Source of the DNA: UBA4781 sp963674975
Lineage (GTDB): Bacteria > Chloroflexota > Anaerolineae > Anaerolineales > Anaerolineaceae
Direction: 5' to 3'
DNA length: 64,000 bases
Assembly (NCBI GenBank): GCA_963674975.1
Contig: OY771913.1
Coordinates: 124,001 to 188,000 of the forward strand
The position numbers were made by a program, and so were the translations under genes. The notes beneath the pieces are model-generated. The model searched no databases, was not told the DNA's origin, and was given only the letters and a program-made list of their open reading frames with translations. Positions 33,077 to 41,893 of the stretch are shown one piece after another; position 1 is the first letter of the stretch, and each line of letters opens with the position of its first letter.

Positions 33077-34303
33077 TTATTCTCCCAGATAATCACGTAG
33101 TTTGCGGCGGATGCTTGGATGTCGCAGCCGGCTGAGAGCCTGAGCCTCTATCTGGCGCACTCGCTCTCGAGTTACGCCCATTTTTCTGCCGACTTCTTCA
33201 AGTGTATATGCCTGCCCATCCAGCAATCCATAACGCAGCTGTAAGATCCGCACTTCACGTGGTGGAAGTGAATTTAATATTACACTAAGATGCTCTTTTA
33301 ATAAATTGTATGTTGCAGTCTCATCCGGGGCAGGGATTTCATCATCTTCAATGAAATCACCCAGAACTGAGTCATCTTCATTATCTGTTGGCGTTTCCAG
33401 TGAAAGCGGGCGGCGGGATACCTTGATCATATTCTCCACTTTTTTGGGAGTTACATCCAGGGCATCAGCCAGTTCATCGATGCTGGGATCGCGTCCCAAT
33501 TTCTGGGTCAGCTGATGTTGAACACGCAGAAGCTTATTAATCTGGTCGCCCATATGCACCGGGACGCGAATTGTGCGCCCCTGATCTGCAATTGCGCGGG
33601 TAACCGCCTGCCTGATCCACCAGGTGGCATAGGTGCTGAACTTATGCCCCCTGCGGTAATCAAATTTCTTGGTAGCGCGGATAAGCCCAATATTGCCTTC
33701 CTGAATGAGATCGAGGAAAGGCACTCCACGCCCCATGTATTTCTTGGCAACACTGATAACCAGACGGGAATTGGCTGTAACCAGATGCTCTCTGGCAGCC
33801 CAACCATCTTCGATCAGATCACGCAGTTCCATTCTCCGATTGCTGGATACGTTGCCTCGTGCAAGTTCTTCGCGAGCCATTCTTCCACGTTCTATTCTCT
33901 GTGCCAGGTCAACTTCTTCATCGGCGGTTAGGAGAGGTACACGACTTACTTCTTTGAGATAAAGACCGATGGTATCATCCGTATCGATATGACGTAAATC
34001 GTCGATATCCATATCCGTTTCTTCATCATCGATGCTCTCGGAATCTTCGCTTTTTAGAATTTCTTCTTCGGGAGGTTCTGGAAGGCTATCGTCATCCTCT
34101 AAATAGGGGATGCCCGCACTCATCAGGGTAGCGAATGCTTCTTCCAGCTGCCCTATATCTTGTTCTGCTTCAGGGAAGAAATGCAAAATATCATCATATG
34201 TTACATAGGTTTTCTGTCGACCTAATTCGATAAGCCTTCCGATTGCCGAGTAACCAATGATCTCATCATCTTCTTCGATATCGTTAATTTTGCTTTTTGC
34301 CAT
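33077..34303 (-). CDS. rpoD: Primary RNA polymerase sigma factor (RpoD/SigA)
   Basis: The 408-residue protein has every conserved part of a group 1 sigma factor: region 1.2 (D-T-I-G-L-Y-L-K-E-V), regions 2.1-2.4 (F-L-D-L-I-Q-E-G-N-I-G-L and Y-A-T-W-W-I-R-Q-A), region 3 and region 4 (L-E-E-V-G-R-K-M-G-V-T-R-E-R-V-R-Q-I-E). An acidic stretch of about 50 residues takes the place of region 1.1. It recruits RNA polymerase to TTGACA/TATAAT promoters, several of which are visible in this window. Its own promoter lies about 150 bases upstream. Confidence 0.96.
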   Translation of the reverse strand: MAKSKINDIEEDDEIIGYSAIGRLIELGRQKTYVTYDDILHFFPEAEQDIGQLEEAFATLMSAGIPYLEDDDSLPEPPEEEILKSEDSESIDDEETDMDIDDLRHIDTDDTIGLYLKEVSRVPLLTADEEVDLAQRIERGRMAREELARGNVSSNRRMELRDLIEDGWAAREHLVTANSRLVISVAKKYMGRGVPFLDLIQEGNIGLIRATKKFDYRRGHKFSTYATWWIRQAVTRAIADQGRTIRVPVHMGDQINKLLRVQHQLTQKLGRDPSIDELADALDVTPKKVENMIKVSRRPLSLETPTDNEDDSVLGDFIEDDEIPAPDETATYNLLKEHLSVILNSLPPREVRILQLRYGLLDGQAYTLEEVGRKMGVTRERVRQIEAQALSRLRHPSIRRKLRDYLGE

Positions 34304-34433
34304 AAATTAATACGACCTTTTCCATAAATATAAACAAAATTATGGCACGCAAAAATAAATACTCTTTATGAGAATACCTTTTTTCAAAACAAAAATCAAT
34401 AATACTTTCGTTTTATAGAAACATCTAACAAAT

Positions 34434-34448
34434 TTGCGTGCTGCGCAA
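34434..34448 (-). promoter_or_regulatory. Hairpin at the predicted 5' end of rpoD mRNA
   Basis: TTGCG and CGCAA surround a five-base loop at the very position where the promoter places the 5' end of the message. Such terminal hairpins can slow mRNA decay. The remaining leader of about 130 bases holds no other structure I can see. Confidence 0.4.
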
Positions 34449-34454
34449 GCTTCT

Positions 34455-34483
34455 ACTATACACTTTTGGTATGTAAAAGTCAA
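34455..34483 (-). promoter_or_regulatory. sigma-70-type promoter of rpoD
   Basis: On the minus strand TTGACT (34483-34478) and TATAGT (34460-34455) are spaced by 17 bases. Transcription would start near 34448, giving a leader of about 145 bases. Confidence 0.75.
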
Positions 34484-34492
34484 CTATTAATA

Positions 34493-35173
34493 TTATAGAG
34501 ATTTTATGAAATGTTGCAAATATGAAGGAAGTAATGCCTCGATATGAGTGCAATCAGTAGTCCTGGGATGTATAAAATCGATGGAAAAGGAATGCAGCAG
34601 AAGCGGTTGATCGTTTAGCTTCTTTTCATGTTTCTTCATATCCTTATAGGGGGCGTAAAGTGTATCCCCGATGATCGGGAATCCAATCGAAGATAGATGT
34701 GCCCGGATCTGATGTGTAATGCCGGTCTCGATCTGCACTGCAAATAGGCTGCATTCTGTGGATTTCTTAATAACTGTAATAATGGATTTTGCCGGTTTTC
34801 CATTCTTGAGATCGACTACTGTGTGATGCCTGCGGTCACCATCTTTCCGCAATGGGAAGCAGATCGATCTTATTTTCCAGCAGGGGACGCCGTGTACTGC
34901 CGCTAGATAGACCTTGCGAATTTGGTGTTTTTCAAATTGAGTATTCAATATTCGGTGTGCTTCTGCATTTCGCGCAAAGAGGATCGCCCCGCTGGTCTCC
35001 TTATCCAGACGGTGCACTACCCAGACTTTTCCATAGTTATGGCAAAGCAGCTCTTTTAAACAGGGAAGCGATGAATCGTAGCCATCCGGAATGGTGCGTA
35101 TCCCGGATGGTTTATTCACGATCAGGATGTCAGCATCTATATAAAGGAGATTGATGGCGCTTTGGTTCATCAT
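34493..35173 (-). CDS. RluA-family pseudouridine synthase
   Basis: The 226-residue protein has the family motif V-H-R-L-D-K-E-T-S-G, in which the Asp is the catalytic nucleophile (near residue 56), preceded by V-N-K-P-S-G-I. A late G-I-T-H-Q-I-R-A-H-L motif completes the core. It converts uridine to pseudouridine in rRNA or tRNA; the site is not predictable. There is no S4 domain at the N-terminus, as in RluA itself and in TruC. The start codon choice (35173 or 35170) is not settled by a ribosome binding site. Confidence 0.9.
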   Translation of the reverse strand: MMNQSAINLLYIDADILIVNKPSGIRTIPDGYDSSLPCLKELLCHNYGKVWVVHRLDKETSGAILFARNAEAHRILNTQFEKHQIRKVYLAAVHGVPCWKIRSICFPLRKDGDRRHHTVVDLKNGKPAKSIITVIKKSTECSLFAVQIETGITHQIRAHLSSIGFPIIGDTLYAPYKDMKKHEKKLNDQPLLLHSFSIDFIHPRTTDCTHIEALLPSYLQHFIKSL

Positions 35174-35233
35174 AAATGAAAACCTTGTTTTATAATGACT
35201 TTAACACAATCCAGCAAATTTTGGAGGTTAGAA

Positions 35234-35548
35234 ATGCTTGTCGTAATTGTACATGTTCATGTAAAAAATGAATTTATCGGTGCTTTTTCTAAAGCATCCG
35301 TTGAAAATGCGGCGAACAGCTTGAATGAAGAAGGATTGAGCCTTTTTGATGTGATCCAGGAAAATGAGGATCCCTCCAGATTTGTTCTGCTGGAGGTATA
35401 TCGCGATGAAGCGGCTGCCAAAGCGCATAAAGATACAGCTCATTATAAAAAATGGAGAGCAGCTGTGGAAGAAATGATGGCGGAACCGCGCTACAGCGTG
35501 AAATATCATGATGTCTTTCCTCCCACTGAATTCTGGCAGAAAAAATAA
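35234..35548 (+). CDS. ABM-domain protein (YgiN-like putative quinol monooxygenase)
   Basis: This 104-residue protein has the ferredoxin-like antibiotic biosynthesis monooxygenase fold: a start with V-V-I-V-H-V-H-V-K, then F-V-L-L-E-V-Y-R-D-E-A-A near residue 53, and H-Y-K-K-W near residue 72. Family members act on quinones or as heme-degrading or signalling proteins; nothing in the sequence decides. The ATG at 35234 has GGAGG ten bases upstream, so I reject the start at 35195. Confidence 0.8.
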   Translation: MLVVIVHVHVKNEFIGAFSKASVENAANSLNEEGLSLFDVIQENEDPSRFVLLEVYRDEAAAKAHKDTAHYKKWRAAVEEMMAEPRYSVKYHDVFPPTEFWQKK

Positions 35549-35550
35549 AA

Positions 35551-35575
35551 AGAGGTGGAAGTCTCTTCCACCTCT
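35551..35575. terminator. Bidirectional intrinsic terminator
   Basis: AGAGGTGGAAG (35551-35561) and CTTCCACCTCT (35565-35575) form an 11-base stem around TCT. On the minus strand it is followed by TTTTTATTTTTT and so closes the P1 peptidase gene; it also lies right after the ABM gene stop. Confidence 0.85.
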
Positions 35576-35580
35576 CTATG

Positions 35581-36585
35581 TTATTTCAGAGAAGAACGGT
35601 AAGAAGGTATATTTTCCAGCGGTTCTGCATTTTTTACTGCATTTAAAATTGCTTCGGCAACCATATCAGCTGCGAATGCTCCTATTGTGTTCACATCACA
35701 TCTCTTTTTCCCTGTTGAGAGAGCGAATAGGGTATCTCCATCCAGCATGGTATGAGCCGGGCGGATCACTCGCGCAAGACCATCCTGTCCCATTTGTGCA
35801 ACTTTGTTAGCTTCCTCTTTAGTGAGGGCTGCATTGGTAACAACTGCTCCAATTACCGTATTTTGTTTTGCCGCGATCTGAAGAACTGTTTTCCCGATCA
35901 TGGAACGCATCAGCTCCTGTGTGTTGGCAAAGTAATCAGAGCTGCCAATCGATACAGGACCTTTTTTCATAGAGCGGGTTCCTGCCAGGATGGAATCAGA
36001 ATGCGGATCATAGATATCCCCGAAAGCATTGACCGCAATGATCGCCCCAACATAAATACCTCCAGTGATCTCCATGGCAGCCGTGCCAATGCCTGATTTC
36101 ATTGCCTGAGTCATTCCTAAAATTTTTCCTACTGTGGCACCCGTACCGGCTCCAAAATTTCCATTTTTCGGATCATCGCTGGTTGCCTGTAGGCATGCCT
36201 GATAGCCCATATCTGCGTTTGGTCTGACAGAAGGAGAACCTATGCCGAGATCATAGAGAATCGCCGCAGGAACAATGGGGACTTTGGCGAAACCGGTATC
36301 CACACCGCACTTCTGTTCCTCCAAATAACGCATCACGCCGGAAGCGGCATCCAACCCGAAGGCAGATCCACCAGACAGCAAAATCGCGTGAACTTTTTCA
36401 ACCAGATGCATGGGGCGCAGAAGATCGGTTTCCCGTGTACCAGGCGCACCACCACGCTGATCGATCCCGCCGACAGCACCTTCTTTACAGAGAATCACCG
36501 TGCAGCCCGTCAATGCTTCATAATCACTGACCTGACCGATCAAGATACCGTCGATATCTGTGATGGACACATGCTTGTCTTTCAA
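35581..36585 (-). CDS. P1-family (S58, DmpA/NylC-like) N-terminal nucleophile hydrolase
   Basis: The 334-residue protein belongs to the family of self-cleaving aminopeptidases and amide hydrolases such as DmpA and the nylon-oligomer hydrolase NylC. The cleavage point is most likely Asn242-Thr243 in Q-N-T-V-I-G-A-V-V-T-N-A, making Thr243 the nucleophile of the small subunit. G-G-S-A-F-G-L-D near residue 75 and N-F-G-A-G-T-G-A-T-V-G near residue 140 are also typical. It starts with TTG at 36585, fixed by AGGAGG six bases upstream. The substrate is unknown, perhaps small peptides or amides. Confidence 0.88.
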   Translation of the reverse strand: MKDKHVSITDIDGILIGQVSDYEALTGCTVILCKEGAVGGIDQRGGAPGTRETDLLRPMHLVEKVHAILLSGGSAFGLDAASGVMRYLEEQKCGVDTGFAKVPIVPAAILYDLGIGSPSVRPNADMGYQACLQATSDDPKNGNFGAGTGATVGKILGMTQAMKSGIGTAAMEITGGIYVGAIIAVNAFGDIYDPHSDSILAGTRSMKKGPVSIGSSDYFANTQELMRSMIGKTVLQIAAKQNTVIGAVVTNAALTKEEANKVAQMGQDGLARVIRPAHTMLDGDTLFALSTGKKRCDVNTIGAFAADMVAEAILNAVKNAEPLENIPSYRSSLK

Positions 36586-36756
36586 TTGTTTCCTCCTTGC
36601 TAATCATAAAAAGATGCTTGATTCAATTCTACCCGATTCAGATAAAAGGGAAGAGAAGGATATGTGTAATTATTAATGAATAATTTGAATTGAGGAGCAG
36701 GTGGAAAAATGAATAAAAATAATCGTAATATATAGAAAAGAAAAAAGGGAACGAGC

Positions 36757-37668
36757 ATGAAAATAGCAATAATAGGATTAGGAAAAATGGGTGCTAACAT
36801 GGCGCGCCGTTTACGACAGGCAAATACTGAAGTGGTTGGCTACAACCGCAATCCGGATAGGACACAGCAGCTTGAAAAAGAGATCGGGCTGCATCCTGCG
36901 TATAGCCATAAAGAAGTTATAGAGAAACTGGATACACCAAAGATCATCTGGTCAATGGTTCCGGCTGGCGTAGCAACCAATGAGGTGGCTGAAAGCTTTT
37001 ATGACTTGATGGAGAAGGGTGATTATTTTATCGATGGAGGAAATTCTTATTACAAAGATTCCATGAAACTGGCTTCTATGTTCAAGAAGAAGGGTATCTA
37101 TTTCTATGATGTTGGAGTGAGTGGTGGGATCTGGGGATTGAAAGAAGGATATTCCATGATGATCGGCGGCGATCAAGATGCAGCGAAATCCATTATTCCA
37201 ATTTTCGAGGTCCTTGCTCCCGGAAAAGATAGGGGGTGGGGTTTTGTTGGACCGAATGGAGCAGGGCATTTCGTCAAAATGGTCCATAACGGGATCGAGT
37301 ATGGCATGATGGAAGCAATTGCCGAAGGGTTTGAGGTCATGAACGCCAAGCAGGAATTCGGACTGGATCTCGAAAATGTGGCAGCAATTTGGCAGCACGG
37401 CTCGGTAGTACGTTCCTGGCTGCTGGACCTAGCAAAGGATGCACTGGCTGAGAATAAAGAATTAACAGGTATTGATAGCTGGGTGGAAGATTCAGGAGAG
37501 GGACGCTGGACGGTTCATGAAGCGATCGATTTGAGCGTTCCCGCCCCGGTGATTTCAGCATCCTTGAACCGACGTTTTGACAGCCGGCAGATAGACAGTT
37601 TTACTCTGAAATTATTATCTGCCATGCGGAATAAATTTGGGGGGCATACCATTAAAGAGAAGGATTGA
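36757..37668 (+). CDS. gnd: 6-phosphogluconate dehydrogenase, short (YqeC-like) form
   Basis: The 303-residue protein has the NAD(P)-binding G-L-G-K-M-G-A-N-M-A start, the substrate-binding G-V-S-G-G-I-W-G near residue 126, and K-M-V-H-N-G-I-E near residue 175. It oxidises and decarboxylates 6-phosphogluconate to ribulose 5-phosphate. At about 300 residues it belongs to the short form, often NAD-dependent, not to the 470-residue enterobacterial form. zwf follows directly, so the two make an oxidative pentose phosphate operon without the lactonase gene. Confidence 0.93.
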   Translation: MKIAIIGLGKMGANMARRLRQANTEVVGYNRNPDRTQQLEKEIGLHPAYSHKEVIEKLDTPKIIWSMVPAGVATNEVAESFYDLMEKGDYFIDGGNSYYKDSMKLASMFKKKGIYFYDVGVSGGIWGLKEGYSMMIGGDQDAAKSIIPIFEVLAPGKDRGWGFVGPNGAGHFVKMVHNGIEYGMMEAIAEGFEVMNAKQEFGLDLENVAAIWQHGSVVRSWLLDLAKDALAENKELTGIDSWVEDSGEGRWTVHEAIDLSVPAPVISASLNRRFDSRQIDSFTLKLLSAMRNKFGGHTIKEKD

Positions 37669-37670
37669 AA

Positions 37671-39155
37671 ATGAATGATTTACGTGAAATTGGATTTGTG
37701 ATCTTCGGTGCAACCGGCGACCTGACCAGACGAAAATTATTACCCGCACTCTATCAATTAGCCTGTGAAAAGCGAATTCCTGAAAAGATCAGGATCATTG
37801 GTTTTGCGCGTAGACCGTGGACCAATTCTGATCTGAAGAAGAATCTTAAGCAGGGTATTCAGGAGTATGCGAGGGTCAAGCCGGTCAATCAGGAAAAGAT
37901 CGATGCTTTACTCGATAATGCGATCTATGTGCAAGGTGAATTTGAAAAACCGGAGGGATATGAAACCCTGTTCGAGGTTTTAAAAAAGGAAGGGATCCGG
38001 CATAGGTTGTATTATCTGGCAACGCCTCCTTCGGTTTACGGCGACATCATCGATAATCTCAATCAATGTAAAAATGCCGCGATAGGTAAAAACCCAGGCT
38101 GGACACGAATTGTTGTAGAAAAGCCTTTTGGAAGAGATAGTGAGAGTGCAGGCATCCTGGATGAAAAGCTTCATCAGTGTTTTCGTGAAGATCAAATTTA
38201 CCGCATTGACCATTATCTAGGCAAAGAGACCGTCCAGAACATTCTGGTTTTCCGATTTGCCAACGGCATCTTTGAGCCGTTATGGAACAATCATTATATC
38301 GACAGCGTGCAGATCACAGTGGCTGAGACGGTCGGTGTTGAAACACGAGCCGGATATTTTGATCATGCAGGCATTATCCGCGACATGTTTGCCAACCATA
38401 TGCTGCAGATGCTGACGTTAACTGCCATGGAAGCGCCCTACGCTTTCAATGCTTTTTCGGTACGTGATGAAAAGCTCAAGGTCTTGAAATCGCTGCGCCC
38501 GCTTGAGGGCAGGCAGGCATTTGAGAATACATTCCGCGCCCAATACGGGAGCGGATCAATGGATCAAGTGCTGGTAAAAGGGTATCTTGAAGAAGAACGG
38601 GTTAACCCCGGTTCAACTACCGAGACTTATCTGGCGATGAAGCTTTTTATCGATAACTGGCGCTGGTCGGGTGTTCCTTTTTATTTACGCTGCGGGAAGC
38701 GCTTAAAAAAGCGCTCTACTGAAATTGCCATTCAATTCAAGCAAGTGCCGCTGTCTTTATTCAACTGGAGAAACCTGGCGGGAGACGCGCCGAATATATT
38801 GAAGCTCCGCCTTCAACCTGATGAAGGCATCAATCTTTCATTCGGGGCAAAGACACCCGGACCGGTTAACGAAATCTCTCCCGTACAGATGGATTTTTGC
38901 TACGAAGATGCCTTTGGGAGCGAACCACCGGAAGCATATGAGCGATTATTGCTGGACTGTATGCTGGGAGATGCAACATTATTCACCCGCTCTGATGAAG
39001 CACTTACCCAATGGGAATTCACAACGAAGATCATGGATGCGTGGGCAGATCATCCCATCAAAAAAATCCCTGTTTATAAACCAGGCTCATGGGGACCGCA
39101 GGAAGCGGATGCGTTTATCGAAAAAGATGGGCGTAAATGGTTGAATCCCGATTGA
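37671..39155 (+). CDS. zwf: Glucose-6-phosphate 1-dehydrogenase
   Basis: The 494-residue protein has the coenzyme motif G-A-T-G-D-L-T-R-R-K near residue 11 and the active-site signature R-I-D-H-Y-L-G-K-E near residue 176, with the catalytic His two residues before the Leu-Gly. It feeds the oxidative pentose phosphate pathway together with the preceding gene. The ATG at 37671 lies two bases after the gnd stop; a TTG at 37665 is in frame but less likely. Confidence 0.96.
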   Translation: MNDLREIGFVIFGATGDLTRRKLLPALYQLACEKRIPEKIRIIGFARRPWTNSDLKKNLKQGIQEYARVKPVNQEKIDALLDNAIYVQGEFEKPEGYETLFEVLKKEGIRHRLYYLATPPSVYGDIIDNLNQCKNAAIGKNPGWTRIVVEKPFGRDSESAGILDEKLHQCFREDQIYRIDHYLGKETVQNILVFRFANGIFEPLWNNHYIDSVQITVAETVGVETRAGYFDHAGIIRDMFANHMLQMLTLTAMEAPYAFNAFSVRDEKLKVLKSLRPLEGRQAFENTFRAQYGSGSMDQVLVKGYLEEERVNPGSTTETYLAMKLFIDNWRWSGVPFYLRCGKRLKKRSTEIAIQFKQVPLSLFNWRNLAGDAPNILKLRLQPDEGINLSFGAKTPGPVNEISPVQMDFCYEDAFGSEPPEAYERLLLDCMLGDATLFTRSDEALTQWEFTTKIMDAWADHPIKKIPVYKPGSWGPQEADAFIEKDGRKWLNPD

Positions 39156-39156
39156 A

Positions 39157-39741
39157 CTAGAGTTTTTTCTTGCAGTTCGGGCAGACGGTGGTATTTTCGT
39201 TGATAACATACCCGCAGTACCTGCAGGTAATGGGCTGCACAGAACCCATGGGAGCGCCGCAGGCGATGCAGGTTGCGGTGCCAACCGGGTTGGCGGCGCC
39301 GCAGTATTCACAGGTTATTCTACGCAATTTCTCCGAAAGTTCATAACCACTGCCGAGAGTGCGAGCGTTTGTTTCAAGGACTTTCCAGACCTCATCGGTC
39401 AACTGCATATATTCAACATCTTGAGCGATATCATCCAGACGGCCTAATAAATTGGCAGGGTTGATAAAAGCAGCCAGGGCAGAATACCCGAGGCTGGCTG
39501 CAATCCCTCCCCAGGCTTGCTGTCCAACCTGCACCGAAATACCATCCTCGACCTGCCTGAAAACTACACCCAGCGCGGTTTCTCCCCCGGATGTACGGAA
39601 ATCACGAGTCTTGATTTGAATTCCTACACCATCTTCATAATCGATCTTTTGAACTTCCAAATTTCCTCGATTGAAGTGGAGTTGAAGACTTTCAGCTAAA
39701 TCTTCTGGTTTAAATTGACCGTGAAATATCTTGTGTTCCAT
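39157..39741 (-). CDS. Zinc-ribbon protein of unknown function
   Basis: The 194-residue protein ends in two short zinc ribbons: C-E-Y-C-G-A with C-I-A-C-G-A, and C-R-Y-C-G-Y with C-P-N-C, making eight cysteines in the last 55 residues. The first part is soluble with a hydrophobic helix near residues 75-95. The function is unknown. I take the ATG at 39739-39741. It lies seven bases after a TATAAT-like -10 element (39754-39749, minus strand), so the message may be leaderless. The stop lies one base after that of zwf on the other strand. Confidence 0.65.
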   Translation of the reverse strand: MEHKIFHGQFKPEDLAESLQLHFNRGNLEVQKIDYEDGVGIQIKTRDFRTSGGETALGVVFRQVEDGISVQVGQQAWGGIAASLGYSALAAFINPANLLGRLDDIAQDVEYMQLTDEVWKVLETNARTLGSGYELSEKLRRITCEYCGAANPVGTATCIACGAPMGSVQPITCRYCGYVINENTTVCPNCKKKL

Positions 39742-39783
39742 AGATTGCATTATAATCAAAAAACTAAAAAAACGAGTCAAAGT

Positions 39784-40401
39784 ATGATAAAAAAATTATC
39801 CTTGATCCTTGCGGTTGTTTTACCGATTCTGTTGATGGGTTTTGTTAATTATACGGAAAGTGGTGATTATAGTTTTCAGCAGCCGACCATTGCGATTCCT
39901 ACGGTAACAGGCACACCGCAGGGAGTAATGGCTTATGTAGATCTGAACACAGAAGACCCTATCAATGTGCGATCTGGACCGGGTGTCTTTTATGACGAAA
40001 TTGGAGTGCTGTTGCCGGGAGAATCCGTACCGGTTCTTGGAAGATCCGCCGGTGGAGATTGGCTTCTGGTTGAATATCTCGGTGTAAAGGAAGGATCCGG
40101 GTGGATCTATTCACCACTGGTTTCAATATCAGCTGGTGAGATACAAATTATAGAGCCGCCATCCACACCAACGCCGGAGGTAACGGAAACCATAAATGCA
40201 ACCATGGCTGCCCAGTTCATCACTACTCCGGTTTCTACCAATCTACCGACATACACAGCTGCACCCCCGCAAACCGTGCCGATCTATAGCGATGAAGTCA
40301 CTTCCGGACTTTCTCAACATATACCGATCGGGTTGATCATATTGATCATTGGCGGTTTGGGAGTGCTTATTGCCGTGATTTCTATTTTCACTGAACGCTA
40401 A
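39784..40401 (+). CDS. SH3b-domain cell surface protein
   Basis: The 205-residue protein has an N-terminal signal or anchor helix (residues about 4-20), a bacterial SH3 domain (about 50-115) with I-N-V-R-S-G-P-G and the closing G-S-G-W-I-Y, a Thr/Pro-rich linker and a second hydrophobic helix at residues 180-200. SH3b domains bind peptidoglycan or other wall polymers, so a surface role is likely. The same SH3b theme occurs in wall enzymes downstream. The ATG at 39784 is chosen because the signal helix follows directly; the longer version from 39715 would bury it. Confidence 0.75.
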   Translation: MIKKLSLILAVVLPILLMGFVNYTESGDYSFQQPTIAIPTVTGTPQGVMAYVDLNTEDPINVRSGPGVFYDEIGVLLPGESVPVLGRSAGGDWLLVEYLGVKEGSGWIYSPLVSISAGEIQIIEPPSTPTPEVTETINATMAAQFITTPVSTNLPTYTAAPPQTVPIYSDEVTSGLSQHIPIGLIILIIGGLGVLIAVISIFTER

Positions 40402-41321
40402 CCATCCAGAGAAAGATGTAGATCAGAAAGAAATACTCCCGAGAGTTCACTCTTGACCCTCTGAAAACTTAGAACCGCAGACTCAATTCGGTCCAATGAT
40501 TCTTCAACAATTTTTTGCCCGTTGACGATCAGTTTTAGGGGGTCAACCTCGTCGATAAAGTAATAATTCTGAGTATCGGGTCGCAAGATGACATCTGGTC
40601 TGGTGAGTTGAAGCTGCATATCTGCCATAACAATTTGCATCAAGTCCATAGAATTGAGGAATACTTCAAGCGCCTTCCCTAACTTTAAACCTGCGAAATA
40701 ATCTTTAACTGTTGCCGGAATGGGTGTAATGGTGGGTAATTGCGAACGCGGAATCGAACGGATCGTTTCTCGCGGAGGGGTAAGACAGACGGCGATAATA
40801 GGATATTCTCCCCCAATGTGGCGCGCCAGTTCTACCGGAACGGGATCATAAATGCCTCCATCCACCAGAGTGAGCGAATCTAATTTGAAATAAGGGAAAA
40901 CACCTGGAATGGCGATCGTAGCGCGCAGCGCATCGACGATCTTCCCGATGTCGAAATATACTTCTTGATTAGTGTTTACATCCACAGCTGTTGCCGCAAA
41001 AGGGATTTTCATTTGCGATAGGGTATGAATACCGAATTTGGCACGAAGAATTTCGGTCACTCCTTTTAGCCCGATCAAGGAAGGAGGTTCACTGTATACA
41101 CGATGGAACAATTTAGAATTATCCAGATCGTTAATAAAAGAAAGGATTTCCTGGTATGAATAACCAAAAGCGAAAAAAGCGCCAAATAAAGCTCCTGCGC
41201 TGGTTCCAGCAATCCCGGCTATTTCATAACCGTTTTCTTCGAGAGCTGCAATGATCCCGATATGTGCATATCCCTTCAGTCCTCCGCCGCCAAGTGCAAG
41301 GGTAACTTTTTTTCCGGTCAT
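40398..41321 (-). CDS. Patatin-like phospholipase family protein (RssA-like)
   Basis: This 307-residue protein has the oxyanion loop G-G-G-G-L-K-G, the nucleophile Ser41 in G-T-S-A-G and the catalytic Asp in D-G-G near residue 155, the Ser-Asp dyad of patatins. It has no signal peptide. Members hydrolyse membrane lipids, often in lipid turnover. GAGG lies before the ATG. Its last codon and stop overlap the end of the SH3b gene on the other strand by four bases. Confidence 0.92.
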   Translation of the reverse strand: MTGKKVTLALGGGGLKGYAHIGIIAALEENGYEIAGIAGTSAGALFGAFFAFGYSYQEILSFINDLDNSKLFHRVYSEPPSLIGLKGVTEILRAKFGIHTLSQMKIPFAATAVDVNTNQEVYFDIGKIVDALRATIAIPGVFPYFKLDSLTLVDGGIYDPVPVELARHIGGEYPIIAVCLTPPRETIRSIPRSQLPTITPIPATVKDYFAGLKLGKALEVFLNSMDLMQIVMADMQLQLTRPDVILRPDTQNYYFIDEVDPLKLIVNGQKIVEESLDRIESAVLSFQRVKSELSGVFLSDLHLSLDG

Positions 41322-41444
41322 AGAACCTCACCTTTGTTTTAATTTATACGTATAAAAGAACTCAGGAGTTTTGTAAACCGAAAAAGTGAATAGAATACAT
41401 AAAAAGAAAAGCTTTTTTTGAGGAAATAAATTAAAATCAATTCT

Positions 41445-41891
41445 ATGGATAAAAAGATCATTGCAACCAACCGGAAAGCCAGGTTCGAGTTTAATCTGCT
41501 TGAGCATTATGAAGCAGGGATCGTTTTGCTTGGTACCGAAATAAAATCGGTTAGGGCGCGCCAGGTAAGCATTGCGGAAGCATATGTCCAGACCGATGGC
41601 AGTGAGGTATGGTTGATCAACTCTCATATTTCTCCCTATGATCCTGCCAGCCGAATGAATCATGATCCAAAGAGAAAACGGAAATTACTGCTGAATAAAC
41701 GCGAAATTCGACAGCTTTGGAATGGAGTGAGGCAAAAAGGACTAACGATCATTCCAGTAGAGATCTATTTAAAGAATGGAAAGGCAAAACTGGATATTGC
41801 CCTGGCACGTGGAAAGAAGCTGTATGATAAGAGACACGATATCGCTGAACGAGATATGAAAAGGGAAATGGAAAGGAATAGAAAGATCTAA
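41445..41891 (+). CDS. smpB: SsrA-binding protein SmpB
   Basis: The 148-residue protein has the core of SmpB: A-R-F-E-F-N-L-L-E near residue 13, the tmRNA-binding G-T-E-I-K-S-V-R near residue 30 and the basic C-terminal tail with R-G-K-K-L-Y-D-K-R. It carries tmRNA into stalled ribosomes for trans-translation. The tmRNA gene itself is not in this window as far as I can see. No good ribosome binding site is present; GAGGA at 41420 is 20 bases away. The histidine ammonia-lyase gene follows after two bases. Confidence 0.95.
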   Translation: MDKKIIATNRKARFEFNLLEHYEAGIVLLGTEIKSVRARQVSIAEAYVQTDGSEVWLINSHISPYDPASRMNHDPKRKRKLLLNKREIRQLWNGVRQKGLTIIPVEIYLKNGKAKLDIALARGKKLYDKRHDIAERDMKREMERNRKI

Positions 41892-41893
41892 TT

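Noticed and set aside
41322..41444. Possible tmRNA (ssrA) gene beside smpB
   Set aside because: The gap is only 123 bases and contains no tRNA-like ends or tag-coding frame; ssrA must be elsewhere.
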